Of a DNA stretch of 64,000 nt, positions 55,780-64,000 are shown piece after piece. The DNA is from Rehmannia glutinosa (lineage: Eukaryota > Streptophyta > Magnoliopsida > Lamiales > Orobanchaceae): contig CM071928.1 of assembly GCA_016081115.2 (NCBI GenBank), forward strand, positions 53,637,950 through 53,701,949, given 5' to 3'. The notes below the pieces were generated by a model that had not been told where the DNA came from, searched no databases, and saw only the letters and a list, made by a program, of their open reading frames with translations. The translations under genes and the position numbers were made by a program. Position 1 is the stretch's first letter, and each line of letters begins with the position of its first letter.

Positions 55780-57005
55780 CTATGCCCCCATTGCCACATC
55801 TAGGATGTTGTATCTGACGTGTACTTCTACGCCTAGTTGCATCTACATGCTCATTCAATTGAACAGACTGCGTATCATCATCATCATCATCATCATCTTC
55901 TACTGTGGCACTAACACTACTAACTGATTGAAATGCAACATACGATGTATGAAATTCAGGGCGCCTAAATCCTGATTGATCATAATCTAAGGAATGCTGT
56001 AAGGGCATACCAATATCGGTCAGAGTGATGTATATGATGTCCATGATGGTCCACTAACTGGAGGCGTAAAAAATATGAGTCGGTCTGTGAATGCTGGGTA
56101 ACGTAATAATCTCCATCATACCCATGAGATGGACTGACCATATCTGAAAATAAAATCAAAATAGCATGACACATAAAACATATACATATAAGTGTATGTG
56201 AATTAGTGTTAATTTTTCATACCGTGATGCATCTCAGGTGTGAATCTCGAAGGACCAACCATGTGTATATTGGGAGGTGCAAATGTGGTAGGCATGTACT
56301 GAGAGGTCGTCGTGGTATCTTCGGCAGGGACCTCCTGTCGAGTAGGTGCTGCAATATTTTTGAGACGAATGAATACGTTTCTCCATTTCATCACCGATAT
56401 CCATAACAAATCTCCGTAGTGTGGCCATGACTCTGGGTCATCATTTGTTGCATGTGATGCACCAAGCCTCAATTGTCGCATCAATTACTCTGAAAGTAAA
56501 TATAGTTTTTGTATAAATAATTTTGAATCTCATAATTATATGCAAACATTACATATATAAATAATCTTACAATGGTATCGTGTGCTGTAATATTTGATGC
56601 CTAGTATCCCGTATCGATCTCAAGATGTGATAGAGAAATGCGTAGTCGTGTAATGTGATGGTTCCAGACACGACATTATAATGCAATTTCTCTATTACAA
56701 CAAAAGATCTACAATTCTATTTCCAGCATCTGGATTAAAAAAAACCACAAGTATCGGTTGGTATTAATTGCAATGACTCGTGACATGTTGTTGTCACAGT
56801 ATTTACTGGATTGTTTTAACAAATAACGATTTCTATCCAAACCCAAAATATCATGTAGTATAGATATCCAATTGTCCAAATTTGTAGTTCGGAAAATTCT
56901 TTTGGCTCCAATAGTTGGGCGACTATATGCTACTTGATAGGCATTTTCAATCAATATTTGACCTCCGAAATGAACAATCACTCCAAGTTTATTTGAATTT
57001 GACAT
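55780..57005 (-). pseudogene. Transposon-related spliced gene (MULE-like head, mobile-domain-like tail)
   Basis: On the minus strand a start at 57003-57005 opens a frame with LGVIVHFGGQILIENAYQVA and LHDILGLDRNRYLL, resembling the N-terminus of plant MULE proteins, to 56709. Separate open pieces follow. One at 56484-56209 has RLKNIAAPTRQEVPAED and TTFAPPNIHMVGPSRFTP and ends at a GT donor. One below 56150 is rich in His, Asp (DDDDDDDD) and Ser, and finishes RRRSTRQIQHPRCGNGG near 55785, like tails of plant mobile-domain transposon proteins. Frames conflict within the last part, so it is probably inactive. The exact family is uncertain. Confidence 0.45.
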
Positions 57006-57434
57006 ATCTTCAGAAATACAAATATAATCCTAAATTAGCAAAATCGTACTCATATATAATATAACAAACATCCAAAATATAACAAAAATTACGTATAAAA
57101 GCATACAAGCAACATATAATAATTCCATGAAAAAAATAAAATTTTCATGTTCTTAAGAAAAACATAAAATTGGTTTTAAAAAAAAATTGAATGAACAATT
57201 TACCTCTAAAAAATGTTCTTTGCATTGTCTCGCTTTCTTTTTCCGACCACCGCCCGGACGCCGTTGACCGGAAAACCGACAATATGTGTGCTTGTGTGTG
57301 TTGGTGTATGTGTGAGTTGAGAGAAAGAAAGAAAAACAGAGGGAGGGACTTGTCTAGAGTGGTTGTGTTGAAGATGGAGTGGAGGTGTTTTTATAACACA
57401 AAAATATGATCGTTTGAATTTTTTTTAAATTATT

Positions 57435-57670
57435 GAAGCAAGTCGTGACTGTAATCCACGACTGGCACTATTTCCTGCATCAGCCGAGATTCGACAACCC
57501 GACTGATTTTTTTAATCTTTATTCTCCAGTCGTGTATTGAGTTCACGACTGGAAGTTTTTTAAAAATAAAAAATAAAATTTATGCAGTCATGGATTGGAT
57601 TCACGACTCAGCTTGAGTCATGGAATGGATTCACGGCTCAGCTTGAGTCGTGGATTCAATCCACGATCAA
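57435..57670. repeat. AGTCGTG palindrome cluster, right
   Basis: Units such as AGTCGTGACTGTAATCCACG and GTCGTGGATTCAATCCACGA recur here, with GATTCACGACTCAGCTTGAG occurring in near-duplicate. They match the cluster at 55270-55460 and bracket the minus-strand transposon gene. The DNA from 57670 to 57836 holds nothing recognisable. Confidence 0.75.
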
Positions 57671-57836
57671 CTTTATTTTTTTACTGAATCCCATATTCAT
57701 ACACGATATGCTTAAATTTTCAAGAGTTATTTAAAAATTTCATTATCAGAGGCACAATAATATTTAAAATTTAAAAATAAAGCAACAAACTAATGCTCAT
57801 TAGATCCGCATTGATGAAATCAAATGCATATGGTGT

Positions 57837-58045
57837 TACAAAATTATGCAGTACAGTTTATATAATCCGGAAAATGAACAGAATTGTAAATTACAAATTG
57901 CTGCAAATAAATTGAAAATTGTATCGAAACAAAATTGCAGAATTCTAATAAACAAATGGCCCGAATTGTATGTTGAACACACTATCCTTAAGCAGATTCA
58001 TCCCCTATTCTCGACGCCTGTTTCCCAGGATAAGACGGGTGAAAG
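57837..58045. repeat. Direct repeat of about 210 bp, copy 1
   Basis: From ACAAAATTATGCAGTACAG to TTTCCCAGGATAAGACGGG, it matches 63477-63688 with scattered substitutions. The two copies lie 5.6 kb apart in the same orientation and flank the copia element below. I cannot identify the sequence. It may be a duplicated host fragment or LTR scrap. Confidence 0.8.
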
Positions 58046-58091
58046 AATTGATGGGTCCAATTCTTATAAAAATGCAGTGTGCAGTTGAAAG

Positions 58092-58792
58092 TGTTGCCAA
58101 CACTTTATAAAACACATCGAAATACTTTAATCAAAATACAATTTCACAATGTATGAAATAAAGACAGATTTAAAGACAATACACAAGAGATTAAATTTTT
58201 TGTACAAGTATAAAATACTTGTATGGTGTTCATTAGAACAAAAACTCTTCAAATGATGATGTTGTTTACAAGATATAAAAATACATAGTAAATAAGAAAA
58301 CTAGAAGAACAACTCCCCTTGTCTCTCCAAAAGTAACAACTCTCCTTTACAAAGTATGAAAATATATTAGTGCACTCAAAACTCTCATTCTACATTGAAT
58401 CTATCTCACACAAACTCTCAACATTCGAGTTCTAAAAATGATGCTAACAATGTCACCAACATTCTTGGTATCACTAAGCTTCGTGCATATTTTTCTTGTA
58501 AGAAAAGTGGAAGATGAACTCACAAATCCCGAATCTGTGGTCGACACGGTGCTTTTCGATCCTTAAATAGATATTGAAAAAACTTCCCGCAAGAAAATAG
58601 GAGAAAACTTCATGCAAAGATTAAGGATAAAAACCACATGCCCACTACTTAGTAACATATATGGAGTTAAAAAACTGAACGATTAACTTCTAAAAATAAC
58701 TCCATAAGAAAATTGAAATATTAATGTGAGAGAATAACGGAAACTGAAAGAATTCGAAGATTAATAGTATTTGAATAATTCAAACACTAACA
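58092..58792 (-). mobile_element. 3' LTR of a minus-strand Sirevirus-like copia element
   Basis: On the minus strand the LTR starts TGTTAGTGTTTGAA at 58792 and ends AAGTGTTGGCAACA at 58092, with the PPT AAATGGGGAGAT directly before it (58793-58804). Length is 701 bp. The matching 5' LTR is absent from the window, as the element is cut near 63000. Confidence 0.7.
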
Positions 58793-59045
58793 ATCTCCCC
58801 ATTTCTTACTGATTTCTCGGACAAAACCTACACAAACACAATTAATTTTCTCCCCGTAAATCAAGATGCAAACAAGAAAATACACTAAGTAGAAACTAAT
58901 ACTCGTAGAACATACTAAAAACATACATCATAACCGAAGTACAACCTACTGAACTATATTAAGTAAACTACTATTAGTGCATACCAATCAAAGAAATCCT
59001 AAACAAGTCCATACTAACAAAACAAACATAAAAAGAAACAACCAT

Positions 59046-61013
59046 TCACAATGTCACTAAAATCAGCAAACAACCAGTCAGAGCCATAAATGATACTTCA
59101 AATGTTGACCACATTTTCTGCATCATCACCATCACCATTATCACTTCCATCACCATCACCATCACCACTTCCAGCACTTGTAGCCATTCCTCCTTCATCA
59201 GCCAACCATTCTTCATCCCCAGCCACAGGTTTTGAGCCACCAACTCTCTCTTTTTGTATAGAAATCAACCTCCGGAGTTCATACCTATGGTGAATCCAAT
59301 ATTCAATTTGAGAAGCAACATACTTCTCTTGCTTGAGCAAATATTCCATAATTGGATCAGTCACTTGAGAGGGAGGACTTTGTTCAACAATATCGTCTTC
59401 AGTCTTCAGAGAAAGATCTACATGCATTTTTCCCTTAAAGAGAGGAGGTCTGATTCAGATGGATGATGAAATGGGAGTCAATTTTCCCTTTTCTTTTTTG
59501 ACAAAACCTTGTGCCTCCAGAATTGAATAAATGAGAGAAGGAAAAAGTATACCCATGTCCAGTACTCTTTGAGCATATAAGAGATGATATCACAAACATA
59601 AGTTCCAAAATTGATCCTATGTTTCATCCCAATCTTGTACAAAACAATATGTTTGTTCTTTTGTAACAACTGCATTATTGGTTGTAGGCAACCAATTTGC
59701 AATAACATCTTATGGAGTACAACACATTTTGAAGATATCTGAGCTAAATAGAGCTTCTTCCCAGGTTCAGGCCATTCAGTTTTATGATTCCCAGTTAACT
59801 CACTTATCACAACACCATCAGTGATATCAAGTCTTTCCTTCTCTCGATCCCCAGTCCCTAAAAACTCATTTACAATTTTAGGAGTAAACTGATACATCTT
59901 TTTCCTCAAGAAAACTTCTCCATATTTGGCTGAATTAGGATTAAAAGAATCTAACAACAGGTTACAGTAAAACTCTTTAACAACACGATCAACATAAGGA
60001 CGTGCATATGTTATAGTGCAAAGAGATTTTTCTTTGAGATAATCAATCATATTGTTAGATTCAAATTCCCCATGTGAATTTTCTTGTCTTGAAAAACCCT
60101 TTGCTTGAGATATGAACTCCAATTCTTAGAGACATCTAAAGATATAAAATCCTTAGAATGAGACTTAGAGGGATCAATATCTGTATAAGTGGGAAAACAC
60201 AGCCTCAAAGAAACTCGACAACCATCTCAAAATCTATAGGAGAAGAAGATCGTGTGATGGAGCACCCACATTTTCCGAGACTTTTTTTGTCTAGACTTAG
60301 TTCTACGTTCAGCCCATGCTAGAAGAGTCTCTTCATCGGTCTTAGTGTGTTCCTCATCAACAGATTTTGATGGAATTGGTGTTGGGCCTTGAACAAGGCC
60401 GGAATGAGGAATAATCTCTGAATCCTTTGCTGGAAATCAGATGATGCCATGATGTTGACACCATCTTTTCGACATTTTCTGGAGGAGTATCCTCTCGTTC
60501 TTGTAGGCGGAAGATCAGATGATGCCATGATGTTGGCATTATCGTTTCCAACCTTTTCGCCCCGCACTGTGATTCTTGAACTTGTGCCGAGAATCGTGGG
60601 ATTTCAATATTTGATTGAGACTCTTGGGACCTTCACCAAAGAGCTTCTAAACCCCGGAAGAACTTGATGCTTTTGATTTTTCTTTGATCGAGCATCACCA
60701 AAGAAGAATGGGTTTCAACCCTTTTCTTCTTCTAGAGTATCGAGTGAGGGGTTGGATTAGAGGACCGAAAACATCTCGAGATCTCTCAAATTTGGAGGAT
60801 TTTCCACATCGACGGGTTTCTTTCTTCACTGGGATTTCGAACCCTAGTGGTTGTGGAGCTTGGCACAGGAACAATTGCCTCCATAATTAGTTCGGGCCAG
60901 CAATTTTTGGTTCTTCAAAGAACCAATATCTCTGCATATCCACTAGAAGAAGATCCCTTTTAGGTATCCCCGAGCCCATTCTCGACCGATGTCCCGAGGA
61001 TCAAACTCAACCA
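59046..61013 (-). pseudogene. Envelope-position ORF of the copia element
   Basis: The best open piece is 60122-59478 (214 codons), with TYARPYVDRVVKEFYCNLLL, KKMYQFTPKIVNEFLGTGD, and later LLQIGCLQPIMQLLQ. This matches the plant transposon protein domain often found after pol. Upstream, broken frames from about 61013 (MVEFDPRDIGREWARG) lead to a short internal duplication (NIMASSD twice, 60420-60545). A downstream piece at 59427-59098 ends in Gly/Asp-rich repeats. The position between pol and 3' LTR is that of the Sirevirus env-like gene. Its function is unknown. Confidence 0.6.
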
Positions 61014-61079
61014 TGGAAATGTTAGTCGCACTTGGATTTGAAGATGAAGAGATGTTAGGGGAAGGGTTTTGAATCGAAG

Positions 61080-62000
61080 GGTTTTCTATGGAGTGATGTG
61101 AGAAGGATTAAAAACATTAAGTGGTGCACGCTCTTTTAACTTAGAAAGTAGTTTAGCGACTTGTTCATCTTCGAATAAAAAGTGATAAAAAATATGGAAG
61201 TAAAATAATAGAGGAGTATACAAAATAGTGGAACAAATACAATTGAACAAATGGTATTTAAAGTGACAATAATAACCATATAAAGTCCCACTAAGTGTAG
61301 TTACTTAACTCACAAAACCACTAACCCAACAGATTTAACAACCGATTCTGAGAACATGGAGTGAAAGAGGTATAACCACCCACTACCCTCAACATCATTG
61401 TTTGCATATATTTTTCGAATTTATGTTTATTGTTTTTTAAATAAAACAAAAAACAAGGAAAAAATACAACCTAAAATACCTATCAAAATATATACATAAA
61501 TAATAGTCAAGAAAAAAAACCAAACAAAACAACAGTATCATGAAGTATCATGTACAATGTTTCCATCATATTCAAGTACATTCTATAGCAAACAAACCCA
61601 TTTTTGTGTGCCGAAAAGATTTTATTACTCACTCTCACTTGCATAGAAGAATTACGGGCATAAGAACAAGACACAAAGACTTTTAGAGAGTCATAGAGAT
61701 AAAGCTCAATCTGTTTACATATTAGATGAGCTAAAAATGTACAATTATGCCAAAAAATGCAAGTTAACGAAAAAAAAATTTTGTTTGTTAACTTTTTTGA
61801 GAGTTTGAGCTCAACATAAGTTCCTACAAAAGATGATACATCAATACATGAAACCACAAGGATACATACTAACAAAAGAATTGCAAGATGTCTAAAAACT
61901 AAAAAGGAAAAATAAATATATACATATATAATGTGTCACATAATGGTGCAATACATGATGCATCACACACATCAAAACACACATAAACCAAGAGATTTCC
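61080..62000. other. Spacer between env-position ORF and pol
   Basis: AT-rich DNA. The open frame at 61507-61875 has no recognisable motif and is probably chance. Confidence 0.5.
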
Positions 62001-62990
62001 TTAGGCAAGAAAACCTCTCAAAATCAAAGATTTTGTAAAAATATATGCTAAGCGATGTTCGGTGGCAATGTGTTTAATACAAACCAATCTTTTCTCAACC
62101 AAGTCCCTTATGAAATGATGTCGGATTTTAATGTGTTTTGTTCGTGAGTGTTGAAACAGGATTTTTAGAAATATCAATTGCACTCAAATTGTTACAATAC
62201 ATGGTTAACATTTCACTATTAATACCATAGTCATTCAGCATTTGCCTCATCCACATTAACTGAGAACAACAAGCACCAAAGATCAACATATTCTGATTTA
62301 GCAGTAGATAAGGACACACAATTCTGTTTCCTATTGAAGCATGAAGCAATATTATTCCCAAGGAAAAAACAACCTCCTGAAGTACTTTTTCTATCATCTA
62401 AATCTCCCCAATCGTGAGTCACTATACCCTACCAAATTCATGTTTGTGTCTTTTGTATATCAAATGCCTAAATCAACAGAACCACTCACATATTTAATAA
62501 TTCTTTTCACAACATTAAGATGAGTGGTTTTAGGCTCAGCTTGATATCTTGCACATACACACACACTAAACATTAAGTCAGGTCGACTTGCGATAAGGTA
62601 TATAAGGCTACCAATCATGCTTCAGACAATGTGGGGTCAACAATGATGGCATTATTATCCTTGTGAGTTTCATACTTGAGCTCATATGTGTTTTCATATG
62701 TTTCTTTCTAAACATAATTTTTTCACAAGATTTTTGGCATATTTACACTGAGAAACAAAGATCCCATCAGCAATTTGTTTTATTTGAAACCGAGGGAAAA
62801 ATTAAGTTCACCAACAAGGCTCTCTCAAAAGTATAAGGCATTGACTTGACAAATTCATCTTTTAGAAAATCACTTGTTGACCTAAAAACAACATCATCTA
62901 CATACACTTGGGAAATGACAATGTGCTGTTTTTCCTTTTTTGATAAATAATGTTTTATCAACACTTCCCCTTTTAAAACCATAATGTTTT
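62001..62990 (-). pseudogene. Ty1/copia pol 3' end (RT and RNase H), frameshifted
   Basis: On the minus strand the pieces run as the RT catalytic region VISQVYVDDVVFRST (about 62915; the YVDD motif is intact), then RNase H with DLDDRKSTSGGCFFLGNN and CVSLSTAKSEYV (62422-62290). QLMWMRQMLNDYGI (about 62260) follows, then QHSRTKHIKIRHHFIRDLVE and HRLAYIFTKSL (62160-62020). Each sits in a different frame. Pol upstream of RT is missing: the element ends near 63010, where a short direct repeat (ATCAACACTT(C/T)CCCTTTTAAA) occurs twice. Confidence 0.85.
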
Positions 62991-63476
62991 ATCAACACTT
63001 TCCCTTTTAAAAATTAGGACAACAAATATAATAATTAGTATTGACTTTCCAAATGAAAATCCAGATTTTGAGAATTATAAAAAATGAATAAACCACCTAC
63101 AGGCCTAGCCATATGCAAAAGAACAAAATGCTAATGCAGAGATTCCAAGCTAGATTTCTACACAAAATATAATGGCAACAGTATGAATTAACAACGATTA
63201 ATTACTGTTGAAACAATCAGTAAACAATTATAGAGTTACAAGAAAGAAAAACTTCTACTGATTTATAATCCGAAATATCAACAGTATATGTGTGTATATA
63301 TAGTTTTCAAGTTTAAGGTGTAACCCAATAAATAACCAACCAATTGAATTAGAAGAAATCATTAACTGAATTAAGTTATCCAAATTGCATGCTGAATTTA
63401 AACTTAGCAAAAAACAACAGATTATGACGATCCAAACTGTCTAGAAAATATACAAAGAACTTGTTTTAAGTTTATT

Positions 63477-63688
63477 AACAAAATTATGCAACACAGTTTA
63501 TATAATCCAAAAAATGAACATAATTGTAAATTACAAATTGCCGCAAATAAATCGAAAATTGTATTGAAACAAAATTGTAGACTTCTAATAAACAGAAATG
63601 GCTCAAATCGTGTGTTGATCACACCATCCTTAAAATAGATTCATCCCCTATACTGGACGTATGTTTCCCAGGATAAGATGGGAAAATT
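63477..63688. repeat. Direct repeat of about 210 bp, copy 2
   Basis: Second copy of 57837-58045. Sequence on both sides (63020-63476 and 63690-64000) is AT-rich with no gene that I recognise. Confidence 0.8.
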
Positions 63689-64000
63689 GGATTACCTCAA
63701 TACCCGGCGAACTGAAGAAACGCCTGGAAAATATAACCAAAATATGCATGAGGCCAAGAGAAATATTAGAAATGTTGTATATTTACATATAATATAGTGT
63801 ATTACATTGATTTGCATCTATTGCATCTCATGTCATAGCATCATTTTTATATAGACATTCATTTTATGCATATATTAAATAGTATATTTTATATATTATA
63901 TGAAGGAAGGAAATAAATAAATAAATATGAAAAATAAGATTTATGAGATGAAAAGATGTGACTTTTCATATGAAGGCATCCATTGGGAAGGATTGCAATA

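Overview
The window looks like nuclear DNA of a eudicot plant. It is AT-rich, has GT-AG introns, and holds two plant-type genes embedded in nested Ty1/copia and Ty3/gypsy retrotransposons, MULE, hAT and CACTA transposons, and MITEs. I cannot name the species from the sequence.

Layout: (1) 1-16.9 kb is a graveyard of nested elements. It holds a two-exon fragment of an unrecognised gene, a solo LTR packed with heat-shock-element-like TTCTAGAA units, a copia LTR with the start of gag, a Cassandra-type TRIM (5S-rRNA-like LTR) inside a hAT-like element, a decayed MuDR-type transposase gene, a second copia LTR carrying an array of small hairpins, a minus-strand copia element (LTR, PBS, gag, protease) and a broken prohibitin copy. 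(2) 17461-28984 is one almost full-length Athila-type gypsy element with two LTRs, tRNA-Asp-type PBS, gag, protease, RT, RNase H, integrase, an extra post-pol ORF and a PPT. Frameshifts, stops and an inverted piece of its own LTR have inactivated it. (3) 29-42 kb holds a MITE carrying a SINE, a remnant of an unknown transcription unit, a 4.57 kb MULE with matching 9-bp target duplications, a GC-rich hAT element with a perfect 8-bp duplication, a CACTA end and a LINE 3' remnant. (4) 42.5-53.4 kb is the genic island: a PP2C phosphatase gene (eight coding exons, plus strand) converging on a Rab18/RABC-type GTPase gene (six coding exons, minus strand). Their introns and the gap between them hold several related MITEs, and one PP2C intron holds a complete 1.5 kb non-autonomous LTR element with a 271-codon ORF. 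(5) 53.9-64 kb holds pyrimidine-rich and AAGTATCA-repeat DNA, a transposon-related minus-strand gene flanked by AGTCGTG palindromes, and the 3' half of a minus-strand Sirevirus-like copia element with an envelope-position ORF.

Only PP2C and RABC look like functional host genes. RABC carries a single-base deletion in a homopolymer, which is either a consensus error or a real lesion. The most unusual signals are the covarying hairpin array in copia LTRs (10266-10473 and 2579-2632), the patchwork exchange between a MULE interior and DNA just outside it (36965-37130 versus 38434-38608), and the intact chimeric ORF of the small LTR element in the PP2C intron.
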